From: Anniella stebbinsi
Taxonomy: Eukaryota > Chordata > Lepidosauria > Squamata > Anniellidae
Reading direction: 5' to 3'
DNA length: 64,000 nucleotides
Assembly (NCBI GenBank): GCA_029215795.1
Contig: JARDYH010000005.1
Coordinates: forward strand, 15,408,001-15,472,000
Shown here: positions 13,050 to 22,314 of the stretch, in pieces
Layout of the letters: each line of letters starts with the position of its first letter
How positions within the stretch are numbered: position 1 is the first letter of the stretch
Notes under the pieces: model-generated
Told to the model about the DNA's origin: nothing
Seen by the model: only the letters and a program-made list of their open reading frames with translations
Databases searched by the model: none
Translations under genes and position numbers: made by a program

Positions 13050-13367
13050 TAGGGTGACCAGGTAAAATCCAGGTCAGGGCTCATGTAACTTTAACAGTTG
13101 TAGAGAAAAGGGAATTTTAGCCAGTGTCATTTGTATGCAATTAGTTCCTGGTGAAATTCCCTCTTCATTACAACAGTTAAAGTTGCAGGGGCCCTGCCTT
13201 CTTGTATATGGTCACTCTAGTATAGTGCATGCACCTTTAACTGTTGTGATGAAGAGGGAATTTCACCAGGAACTAATTGCATACAAATGACACTGGCTGA
13301 AATTCCCTTTTCTCTACAACTGTTAAAGTTACATGAGCCCTGACCTGGATTTTATCTGGTCACCCTA
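13050..13367. mobile_element. Palindromic hAT element A1 (TAGGGTGACC family)
   Basis: It is flanked by perfect GCAGTGAG duplications (13042-13049 and 13368-13375). The ends are TAGGGTGACC and GGTCACCCTA. The two halves are almost complete reverse complements, for example CTCATGTAACTTTAACAGTT against AACTGTTAAAGTTACATGAG. Each half also holds its own inner inverted pair (AACTTTAACAGTTGT and ACAACAGTTAAAGTT). This suggests an inverted dimer of a shorter MITE. Non-coding. Confidence 0.92.
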
Positions 13368-13384
13368 GCAGTGAGCCTATATAC

Positions 13385-14707
13385 TAGGGGTGTGCACGGA
13401 CCCCCCGGATCGGATCGGGACCCGGATCGGGACCTCCAATTTTGTCCCGGACCGGTTCGGACAAAATCGGAGGCCCCCCGGACCGGATCGAGTCCGATCC
13501 CGACCCAAAAATCGTAAATTTTTGGATCGGCCGCCATTTTTTCCCCCATAGACTTGCATTGCAATGCAAGTCTATGAGGAAAAAATGGCGGTGGGTGGCT
13601 GAGGGGGGGCCTAACTCCCTCCCCCCACCCGGGGCCGTCCGCTGTGGACGGCCCTGGCAGGTAAGCCCCCTCCCCCGCGCTCCCTACCCCCCCTGGGGCC
13701 GCCCGCTTCCATCCGCTGGCGCCCGCGGGTGCCAGCGGATAGAAGCGGACGGCTCCGGGGGGGGGTAAGCCCCCTTCCCCGCCACTGCTTACCTTCTCGG
13801 CCCGTCCGCTCCCATCCGGCGCCGGCGGCTACTACCAGCGGGCTCCGCGGCCTACTCTCGAGTAGCGCACCGGGTGATGACATCACCCGGCGCGCCACCC
13901 TAGAGCAGGCCGCGGAGCCTGCTGGTAGTAGTAGGCGCCGGCGCCAGGACGGGAGCCGCCGGGACGGGAAGGTAAGGGCCCCCCTCCGCCCTCCGCGCGC
14001 CCCCTCCTTCCCTCCACGCACCCCCTGCTTACCTTCTCGGCCCGTCCGCTCCCGTCCGGGGCCGGCGGCTACCACCAGCAGGCTCTGCGGCCTGCTCTAG
14101 AGTAGCGCGCCGGGTGATGACATCACCCGGCGCGCCACCCTAGAGCAGGCCGCGGAGCCTGCTGGTAGTAGTAGGCGCCGGCGCCGGGACGGGAGCTGCC
14201 GGGACGGGAAGGTAAGGGCCCCCCTCCCCCCTCCGCGTGCCCCCTCCTCCCCTCCACGCACCCCCTGCTTACCTTCTCGGCCCGTCCGCTCCCGTCCGGG
14301 GCCGGCGGCTACCACCAGCAGGCTCCGCGGCCTGCTCTAGAGTAGCGCGCCGGGTGATGACATCACCCAGCGCGCCACCCTAGAGCAGGCCGCGGAGCCC
14401 GCTGGTAGTAGCTGCTAGTGCCGGACGGGAGCGGACGGGCCGAGAAGGTAAGCCCCCCCCTCCTCCCCCCCCCCGCTGTCCACTTTCATCGGCGGGCGCC
14501 CGCTGGCGCCCGTCAATGGAAGCGGCGGTGGGCGCCAGTGGGCGCCCGCCGATCCGCCGATCCGCCGAACCGGTTCGGAGCCTTTTCGGACCGGTTCGGA
14601 TTGGATCGGCCGATCCAGCTGCGGGATCGGAAATCGGATAATTTATCCGATTTCCCACTGGACCGGACTCGGATCGTGGATCGGGTCCGATCCAGTGCAC
14701 ATCCCTA
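13385..14707. mobile_element. Large foldback hAT element B2 (GGATCGGA family, very GC-rich)
   Basis: Perfect CTATATAC duplications flank it (13377-13384 and 14708-14715). The ends are TAGGGGTGTGCACGGA and CAGTGCACATCCCTA. A GGATCGGA-type array and a perfect palindrome (arms TAGACTTGCATT and AATGCAAGTCTA, 13549-13574) follow the left end. The core is about three tandem 240-bp units, each a long palindrome centred on GGGTGATGACATCACCC and edged by CTTACC and GGTAAG. C/G runs separate the units. The high GC and CpG content contrasts sharply with the flanks. No transposase. Frames read across it are artefacts of GC richness. Confidence 0.92.
13788..14447. repeat. 240-bp tandem palindromic modules in B2
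   Basis: CTTACCTTCTCGGCCCGTCC recurs at 13789, 14029 and 14269, an exact 240-bp period, and the text between is nearly identical. Each module has arms such as CCGCGGCCTGCTCTAGAGTA against CTAGAGCAGGCCGCGG around the GATGACATCA centre. Confidence 0.9.
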
Positions 14708-14868
14708 CTATATACACCAGCTGCTGGGGAACATGGGTGGGAAGGTGCTGTTGCACTCGTGTCCTGCTTGTGGGTTCCTGGTCGATAGCTGGTTGGCCAC
14801 TGTGTGAACAGAGTGCTGGACCAAATGGACCTTTGGTCTGATCCAGCATGGCTCTTCTTATGTTCTTA

Positions 14869-16064
14869 ACTTTTTTTCTTAAAAAAATGCACTCTTGTTT
14901 GCGTTCAGGATCATGAATGAGGCAAGTTCAAGTGGTTTGCAAACTGAACTAATTTTTTCGTAATCCCTACTCCAAAATAGAGTGCTGTCCTAAAGCAGGA
15001 CACCTGACTAGCCTAGTTGGAAGTGCTGCGCTCAGTTACTACAACAATTGAGGATTTGATTAGTTTTTCCCAGCTACTAGTTTTTCTATGGTTACCTAAC
15101 TTCCGGTGTCCAACGATTTCCCTTGCACATGTACATATATACAAAGTAGAGTTGCCAACTGATCAGGATGAAACTGTCAGGGCCTGCTTGTGTGCCTTTT
15201 AACAGCAGTTGATCTGCAGAAATCAAGTCCCCCCCCCCCCCCAGCGTGAAGGGTAAGCATGGTGTCACCTCCTGTTGTCAGCCCATCATGCTGCTTAAGG
15301 TCTCACAGACAGGGACCAGTAATGAAGTTGGCAACTTTAGCAGAGAGACTTGAGGTTTTTTTTTTCCCCAAAAGAGTCTATGCTAGAGAGAGGAGACATA
15401 GGATCTCAAGTATATTACACCGATTTAGATATCTTCAGTACCACATCGTTTTTGGTTATATATTAAAGCCAAAAAAGCTAGCTATGTTCCTAGTCATGTA
15501 TAAGAAACAAACTGAACCAGCAATCTGGGAGAACAATAATTAAACACAGCTGAAAAATATGCTCCTTGCTCAAAGTCCCAGAGAACCATCTTTAACTAAC
15601 GGAAATAATAGGTTTAGAGGAATGGTACGATTTTACATTGTTTTTCAACAAATAGGTCAGTGCATGGCTCAAGGCAGAAATTCCCAATGTCTGCCCTGAG
15701 AGAGCTTTTAGTGTGCTTTTAAATAATTAAAAGTTTTCTTCAAGCCTAAAGTATCCACCCACAGAGTAAGCTGCTGTTTGAATCTCCATGCAATTGGCTG
15801 CTCCTGCGTGCTGCCTCTTAGTCAGCCTCAGCTGGAGGTGCGCTGGGCCGATTAGGCTGCCTGCCTGCATTGGGCATCATTAGATCATTGGCTTCTGAGA
15901 TTAGAGGCATGGTAGGATCACCAGCTCTCAAAGGAGGTTGCCCATTGTGTCTCTGTGTGAGTCATGGAAGTAATGCCCAGGACTGTGACTGAGGTAGCAA
16001 CATGGGAAGTGGATTGCCTTTAGGGCCAAAATAATAATAAAAAAGACATAGTCCTGGTGCAGAT
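14869..16064. other. No recognised feature
   Basis: Contains a C-run at 15229-15242 and a T-run near 15356-15365. Otherwise no repeat or coding signal I can name. Confidence 0.45.
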
Positions 16065-16384
16065 GCAAACTGTTAGTGTGGATTCTATTATTATTGTTAT
16101 TATTGTATTATTGTTATTATTGTTATTCTCTTTCTCGCTCATGGTGGTTATTCTAGACAGACATGATGGGCTTTGCCAAGTCATGCTGTCTTTTATTGAT
16201 TCATGAATTTCCTGATGATTGAGCATGTTTTAAGTATGACTGCTTTCTGGATGTTCGTGTGGATGTATTTTGGTAGGCCCAGTTTCTGAAGGTTTTCTGT
16301 ATAGTTTTTTGATATGATGCCGGTGACTGATGTGACTAATGGAATAACTGTGACCTTTTCCTATTGCCATAGTTCTTTGACTTC

Positions 16385-16387
<3 letters not shown>
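16065..16387 (-). mobile_element. LINE C-terminal fragment, possibly R4/Dong-like
   Basis: Read on the minus strand from 16387, the frame gives MEVKELW, one stop, then EKVTVIPLVTSVTGIISKN, ENLQKLGL and a degraded AVILKTCSIIRKF. This resembles the tail I remember from R4/Dong-type elements (VIPIVIGALGTI...LLRTARILRR). Several stops follow. The minus-strand 3' end is an (AATAAC)n-like run (16073-16128). Clade assignment is from memory and uncertain; that it is a broken LINE tail is fairly secure. Confidence 0.5.
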
Positions 16388-16421
<34 letters not shown>

Positions 16422-16570
16422 TTTATTTTAATTCAATTTATACCCTGCCTATATAGAGAATACCCTAGGCAGCATACAAAGTTAAAACAATTTAAACAAG
16501 ATAAAGCAATAAAATACCATTGGTAGCATAAAATGTTTTTTTTAAATTAAAAAGATAAAAAAACCAATAA
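16386..16570 (-). mobile_element. LINE/SINE 3' end with (TTA)n
   Basis: (ATT)n at 16386-16421 is followed by TTTATACCCTGCCTATATAG and AGGCAGCATACAAAGTTAAA. This is the reverse complement of a typical squamate LINE or SINE 3' end. Confidence 0.65.
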
Positions 16571-16807
16571 ATGGATTAACAGAGCTGCCTGCATTTTTGG
16601 ATTGTCCTTGAGAGGGGCATGGCATGGCAATGGGGCTTTCACGATGAATATCTAAACTTCAAAATAGACTACACCATTGCTTGATGTTGACTGATTCATA
16701 CTTTGATTTTTAGGGCTATGAAAAATCTCCCCCACCCCTCACCCCACCCCAATTTGAAAAGTGGTGAATTTGGGAGGCCATTTTGATTATTTGGGGAGGA
16801 AAGGGAA
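16571..16807. other. No recognised feature
   Basis: Unassigned sequence between the LINE 3' end and a foldback element. Confidence 0.4.
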
Positions 16808-17128
16808 GGGTGGTGCATCAGCTTCCTACCCCCTTTTGAATTTTTTAAAAGCCACCAGGTCTGTAGGAGGACAGGCTTTCTCTCTTCTCCCCTTGTTTAA
16901 AACTAAAGCTATGGCAGCCACAGTAACAGCTCTGGCCGCCACTGTATTTTCCTAAACCCCTGGATCCAGGGACATAATGGGATTGGGGAAACATCTTTTG
17001 CTCCAGCTGTCATGGCTTTAGTTTTAAATGGAGGGAGGAAAGAAAGCCTGCTGCCTCCCTCACAGGATGCTTTCAAAATATTATAAGGGGAACGGGGGAA
17101 GAGGGAAGCCACTGCTTTGGTAAGTGGC
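16808..17128. mobile_element. Foldback element of about 320 bp
   Basis: The halves are imperfect reverse complements. GTTTAAAACTAAAGCTATGG (about 16894) faces CATGGCTTTAGTTTTAAATG (about 17011), AGGCTTTCTCTCTTCTCC faces GGAGGAAAGAAAGCCT, and GTGGTGCATCAGCTTCC faces GGAAGCCACTGC. No target duplication was identified and the ends are approximate. Confidence 0.7.
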
Positions 17129-17451
17129 CACACGGAAACCAGACACGCTAGTTCAGGCCCTCACCATCCAAAGTCAAGCCCCATTTTTGTGAAATTGAGC
17201 CCTCCAAACCTGGGACGAGCCCTGAAACTGGGCAAATCTAGGCTAGTCCTGATTTTAACACAACCTAAGGGAGTAATCCTTTGGGGGCAAAAAAGGCAAG
17301 TGTTTGCCCAATTTTAATAGAGAGAAGCAATGTCTCTGCTATCAGAAGTCTGGGAAAACCTGGCCTAAGGAAATCTTTCAGTTTCTTCACAAGAAGAGCT
17401 GGGATCATTTGTCCTTAACAAAGAACATTCCTCACCTACAACTGACTCTTG
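17129..17451. other. No recognised feature
   Basis: Nothing seen beyond short chance frames. Confidence 0.4.
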
Positions 17452-17583
17452 GTCAGACAGAAGTGGAAAATCTGTGACCCTTCAGATAATGTTGAACTGT
17501 AATTCCCACAATCCCTGACCAGTAGCATGGTTGCTGGGGCTGATAGAGTTGGAGTTCAACAACTTTGGGAGGGCCACAGGTTC
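17452..17583. mobile_element. Short palindromic MITE, copy 6
   Basis: GTGACCCTTCAGATAATGTT then GAACTGTAATTCCCACAATC on the left; TTGGAGTTCAACAACTTTGG then GAGGGCCACAGG on the right. Diverged member of the foldback family. Confidence 0.75.
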
Positions 17584-18136
17584 CCCGTGTCTGCATTGGG
17601 ATCCCGTTTCCAATTTCTCGTAAGCCGTTTCGTGATATGCAAACCAGTAATTTCTAGCTTTAGGTCAGCATGAGTCACAGAATTTAATATCAGTCATAAT
17701 ATGAATATTTGGCAGAAGGCGGTAAATCCAGTTTCATAACAGGTAAATCCTCTAGATCGTAGAAGTTATTAATTCCATCATTTTTGATAATTATAACCTC
17801 AAAGGTGCAGTACATTTGAACCTCTGCATTTGTCAATTTTATGCAGTCAAAACAAGATGGCCACTTAGAGCCTGAATAATGGAATGTAAAAGTAAAGTTA
17901 GAAATTGAATAATTGATGCTTTGCTTGTACAACATTTTCTAGACCACAACCACATAATATGGGTTATTTTCAGGGCGTTTTTTGCTGCAAAGAAAATCAG
18001 TGCCTGTTAGTACAATCAGAAATACATCCATCTGTTGCTATCACAACCAGAGGCCTTATGGATACAGAAAGGCAGTGTAGCCTCAGGGTCTCCACAAGGA
18101 AAGTGTGAGGTAAGGTATACAGTCCTGAATTCAAAC
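17584..18136. other. No recognised feature
   Basis: AT-rich, with no coding or repeat signature I can name. Confidence 0.4.
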
Positions 18137-18233
18137 CATGAACTCTCTGGTTTCCCCTCTCCAGTGCTAAGGGATTATGGGATTGTAGTCCAAGCCATCT
18201 GGAGGGCATCAGGTTCCCTATGCTAGTTTTAGG
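18137..18233. mobile_element. Short palindromic MITE, right half only (copy 7)
   Basis: ATTATGGGATTGTAGTCCAA, CATCTGGAGGGCATCAGGTT and CCCTATGC are the right arm of the family. The left arm is not recognisable. Confidence 0.6.
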
Positions 18234-18254
18234 CAAAATGCTCTCTCTCAGTCT

Positions 18255-18405
18255 CCACGTTCATCCACACGTCTGCATTATGGTAATAATACTAACATAA
18301 CTTTAGAGGGTGGTTGTAAAGTGAGATAATGTACATAAAGCATTTTGAGCATTAATGTATTACATAAATGTTACATGGTGAATTATTAGTATTATTATTG
18401 CCGCC
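18255..18405 (+). mobile_element. MIR-type SINE, 3' part
   Basis: TAATAATACTAACATAACTT, GTGAGATAATGTACATAAAG and CATTTTGAGCATTAATG, followed by an ATTATTATT-rich end, match the 3' half of MIR-like CORE-SINEs. The tRNA-like head is not visible. Confidence 0.65.
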
Positions 18406-19984
18406 ACCACCACCATGGGATCTTTCTTATATAACGAAATCTAAAACGTGTCTTCACAGTTTAACGAACGGGCTCCAAAGAGCTACTGTGGCTGCTTTCC
18501 TTAAAGGGTTTTTCTTTCTCTTTCTGCATCGAAACTCCACTGTAGCTAGGCCTAAATTTTATTCTAGACTATGAGCTATTGAAATTCAGCTTGGCTTGTC
18601 AGCAGGAAGGATATCTCAATTTTCCCCCATGGATCATTTATTTTTAAAAAGTACATCATAAGAGCAAATTATTTGTCTGCTCTGTCACATCTATTCTGGA
18701 GAACAGGCTTTTACCTCCTTGAGGTTTAAATACCTGCGGTCATGGTTGTTGTATACCTCTGTAAGTCTGCTTCTGATGGGGTGGAATGCAAAGTCTTTTT
18801 CAATTCACTATCACTTTAGCGGCGCAAACTTCACAGCTGCTTAGATAACTCTGGGGCTTCAGACGCTCCCGTTTATTCAAGGAAGAGAGGCTGGTCCAGT
18901 AACCCAGTTTTAAAATTTTGTCAATTAATCGTTCTCATTCTAAGGTGGCAGAGCAGTCCGTATTGCCATTTCAAACTGCACATGGAGAAGTCATGTGTTT
19001 GAATGCTCTCTAGCATAAGAGTCCCCTGCAAAAAACTAACATAGCAGGGAGTGGGAAGAACTATATTTCTCCTTGTCCCAGATATGATTATTGACATTGT
19101 TATATGTGCAGGGAGGCAGCTCTGTTTTGTTTGTTGAATGCTCCTGCATGTTTTAAAAAATGGCGCTTCCACCCCCCCCCCCCCCACCACACAGTCAGAA
19201 GTGGTGTGGTCTACTATATATCTATTACTGGGGAATCCAATATGGTGCACATGAGCACCAATGTCTCAGTGGACACCTCTCTTCCTGCCCCCTAGGCTCC
19301 CTGTCCCTGCTGGTTCTTAAACTGGGCATGTTGCAAAGTGAAGTGAGGCCTTCCAGCACCATTAGTTAAAAAGTGTGGTTCTGTGTTTTGGAGCTCAAAT
19401 CCCTACCTCTGCCTATATTAAGTTCTTGGACAGCTTATTTTTTCTTTTAGTCTCATCAGGTTGCCTTCTGGGAATTGACCAAGCCCACCATGATAGCCAT
19501 TTGTGAATCGGCAACCCGCCGATAGGAGCCATTTTGTGAGAGCATCCACAACCCTTTTCCAAAATTCTAAACATGATCACTGACCCCATAAGGTTGGGGA
19601 TTCCTGCAGTCTATCACCTCATTCCGCTGCATATGTAGCTCAAGTCTTAGTATAAAGTTCCACATTTTGCTTCCTGAGGTGAAGGGCAAGATGGCGCCCC
19701 CTCCTCATTCCACATACGGAAGCTGACTGGACTGGAAGTTGAATCTGACTTCAGTGCTGGCTATGAAACATACCTGAGGGCAACAGGCTTGCTTAGTGGG
19801 GCACACACAGCTACCGTCCAACACCTCGCCAGTATTCACTCAATGCTCCATCTGGCACCTGCTTCCTGCTGGCTCCAATGAATACTGCGATGAAGCGCCA
19901 GCACCAGCATGTGTCACGTGAGCAAAGAGCAATGCATGCACATGTGCAATGAGTACTAGAGTGTGCAAGGCTTAGGCTGGTTCC
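18406..19984. other. No recognised gene
   Basis: Holds a C-run at 19172-19187. GAGGTGAAGGGCAAGATGGC (19676) resembles the tail of the repeat seen at 30735-30860. The remainder is unassigned. Confidence 0.4.
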
Positions 19985-20105
19985 CTCTTGGCCTGCTTGC
20001 TCAGTCAGAGGCCTTACCCAACACTGCTACTACTCTCTCCCCCTCCCCCATCCACCACCTGAGGTGTCTGCCTCCCTCTGCCTAATGGTAGGGATGGCCC
20101 TGTCA
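19985..20105 (-). mobile_element. Short interspersed repeat, minus strand
   Basis: CACCACCTGAGGTGTCTGCC and CTCTGCCTAATGGTAGGGAT are the reverse complement of text at 30738-30790 (ACCATTCGGCAGAATGAGTC, CACTTCAGGTGGCAGATGCT). The two copies define one repeat family. Confidence 0.55.
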
Positions 20106-20189
20106 ACGTATACATTATGGATGACTGATTCATGGTAGGTAGCAGGGGTTTGCTTTCCCCCTCCCCTCAAGATTGTGTTCATTTTATTT

Positions 20190-20412
20190 ATTGGTTTGCT
20201 GATGCCATTTATATCCCTCCTTTCCTTCAAGGAGCCCAAGGTGGCATACATGATTCTCTTGCTCTCCATTTTATCCTCACAACAACCCTCTGAGGTAGGT
20301 TAGGTGAGTATCAGTGACTATCTCAAAGTCATCCAGTGAGTTTCATGGTCAAGTGGGGACTTGAACCTGAATCTCCCAAGTCCCAGTCTAACACTATAAC
20401 CACTGCACCACA
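20190..20412 (-). mobile_element. MIR-type (CORE) SINE, near full length
   Basis: In reverse complement this reads as a tRNA-derived SINE. Plus-strand landmarks are CCTCACAACAACCCTCTGAG, GTAGGTTAGGTGAGT, AAGTCATCCAGTGAGTTTCA, GGGGACTTGAACCTGAATCT (the complement of a B box, GGTTCAAGTCC) and ACTATAACCACTGCACCAC. The last corresponds to the TGGTGCAGTGGTTATAGTGT head. The 3' tail starts with TTTATATCCCTCCTTTCCTT. A related copy in the opposite direction lies at 40488-40660. Confidence 0.85.
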
Positions 20413-21181
20413 CTCACTCTGAAGGTGTATGTTCAGAAAAATTGCACCGTTTTATACATGCTTGTAGTGCATATATACAATATTCTTCATTTATGTCACA
20501 TTTTCTTGATATTGGTTGTTCAGTTTTTTTTCCTTTTGCATTCTGCGGAGACAAGCGGGGGCACAACTTTGGAAAGAATGGGTTGGATCCAGATTTGTGC
20601 TCACCAGAGTACTGCTGGTGTTGGAGGAAGGGGGAAGGCAGCCATTTTCTCTAATCCTCTCTTCCCCATACAGTCCCCAGCACCACCTTTCATGTTTTTT
20701 GGGAGGGTTGGGAAGGCCTCTTCTCCCCCCACCCTCCCCTGCTCTGCAGCACAGACACAACCATACAGATTTCTAGAAGCAACAACTCTGGAATGAACAT
20801 TGTTAAAAGATAGGCGTATTGGAAGATGTTCAATCCATGCAGATGTCGACATTTCTGGGACCGAAGCCCATATTCTCACGAATTGTGAGCCAAGGCCTTT
20901 GCTCATCTTTACCAAGCAGGAGTTTTCTTTCTTAATGGCTTATGACCAGCTGCAGCCCCATGATTGATCTCTCTGGATGTGACAGTCTGTTCCTGCGGGG
21001 CTTGCATAAAACCAAGAAGAAATTCTGTAAATGATCCTTCCAGATAAGTGAAGGCTGTGGACATGATGTGGTCAGGAAATGTTATGACTGCTGTCAACAA
21101 ATTGAATTCAAGGGCTTTCTGGGATCCTAGTGCTAGCCTGTGATCTCTGCACTGCACAACCCCAGAGCTCAGCAAAGCCTG
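20413..21181. other. No recognised feature
   Basis: Pyrimidine-rich and purine-rich patches around 20640-20750 produce several overlapping frames on both strands, none with family resemblance. Confidence 0.45.
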
Positions 21182-21189
21182 CCTATGGC

Positions 21190-22306
21190 TAGGGTGACCA
21201 TATTTTGGAAACCAAAAAGGAGGACAACATTTTCGGCCCCCAAGGGGGCATCCCCACCAACATGTCCACCCCCAAGGGATGTGTCCAGCACCAAGGGGGG
21301 AGGGTGCCCACCTGAACATAGCATACATCTGATTTTACAGCACACAATTAAGACAAATCTGTTCTACATAACAATGTTAAAATCACTGAAATAACAAGTG
21401 AGACATCCAATGTATCTGAAATTAACATCACTCACTACTACTTTTGTAGCTTTTGCTGTAGTTTGTTGCTATACTCTGTGTGATATATTCTCCCCTTCCC
21501 TCAAATATCTTTTCTGATTGTATCATCACTCCGCTGCAAGCTGCTGCTTAACAGGGCTTGCTGCTGGCCGGCCAGCTATCATCTTCTTCTTCTTCTTCTT
21601 CTTCTTCTTCTTCTTCTTCTTCTTCTTCTTCTTCATTATTATTATTATTATTATTTAAGTTCAATTTTGTTTTGAAAATTGCTAAAAATCAACAGATGAA
21701 CAGATGTGCTTGAAATTTGGCATGGCTAAATCCCTACTTAAGAGCTATAATGATGCTGTTTCATCTCCTTATCTTTAAAAATGATGGTTTAAAAAAATAT
21801 TTAAACCTCAATTTTTTTAAAAAAATCCTAAAAATCAGTGAGCAGATCTGCTTCAAACTTGGCATGGCTGAAGCCCTACTTAAGAGCTATCATGATGCCA
21901 AGTTTCATCACCTTATCTTTAGAACTGATGGTTTCTTTAAAAGAAAATTATTTTAAAATCATATTTTTTTTAAATCCTAAAAATCAACAGATGAACAGAA
22001 CTGCTTCAAACTCAGCACAGCTAAACCCCTACATAAGAGCTATCAAAGTGCCAATGAGAGTTTAAAAAGTAATAATTTAAAGCCTCAAACTTAAAAAAAA
22101 ATCCTAAAAATCAACCGATGAATGGATCTGCTTCAAACTTGGCACAGCTAAAGAACTACCTAAGGGATATCATATTGCCAAGTTTCATCTCTTCATCATT
22201 AAAAATGATGGAGCTGTAAGCATTTTTGTTAATTCTCATTGATTATAAAGTAGAGCTGCCCTTTGGGCGGTGGGAAAATGGTTTTTCCTGATATATGGTC
22301 ACCCTA
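21190..22306. mobile_element. hAT-like element C1 with 126-149-bp internal units
   Basis: The left end is TAGGGTGACCATATTTTGGA, then AACCAAAAAGGAGGACAACA. The right end is TATATGGTCACCCTA. Flanking octamers CCTATGGC (21182-21189) and CCTAGAGC (22307-22314) agree at six of eight bases. Inside are a (TTC)n run (21583-21633), an ATT run, then four units starting CTAAAAATC at 21682, 21828, 21977 and 22103. Each unit carries TGCTTGAAATTTGGCATGGC or a variant, and AGTTTCATC.CCTTATCTTTA. No transposase. A second, shorter copy lies at 54711-55554. Confidence 0.8.
21583..21656. repeat. (TTC)n and (ATT)n microsatellite inside C1
   Basis: About 17 TTC repeats followed by seven ATT repeats. The other copy of the element has only a T-run at the same place, so the array expanded in this copy. 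Confidence 0.9.
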
Positions 22307-22314
22307 CCTAGAGC

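Larger units (their letters stand above)
12956..14868 (+). mobile_element. Squamate interspersed repeat split by two hAT insertions
   Basis: One repeat copy can be followed through three pieces. 12960-13049 contains AAGGCTATCAATGGCTAC and GTGCTACCTCCAATATCTGA. 13368-13384 is GCAGTGAGCCTATATAC. 14708-14868 contains CTGCTGGGGAACATGGGTGG, GTCCTGCTTGTGGGTTCCTG and TGATCCAGCATGGCTCTTCT. I know this text as a common squamate repeat. The gaps are elements 13050-13367 and 13385-14707, each with its own 8-bp duplication. Confidence 0.8.

Noticed and set aside
13788..14447. Regular 240-bp repeats as a CRISPR-like array
   Set aside because: The units are far too long, palindromic, near identical throughout, and sit inside a transposon in a vertebrate genome.
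13611..14700. Long Arg/Gly/Pro-rich open frames on both strands over B2 (and over 25104-26380 and 46019-46689)
   Set aside because: They lie inside GC-rich palindromic transposon modules, are open in several frames at once, and repeat with the module period. They are composition artefacts.
20190..20412. A functional tRNA gene from the B-box-like sequence
   Set aside because: It is embedded in a MIR-type SINE and has no cloverleaf. The same applies to 28739-28750.
21190..22306. Internal units of C1 as protein-coding repeats
   Set aside because: All frames are interrupted within each unit and differences between units do not preserve a frame.
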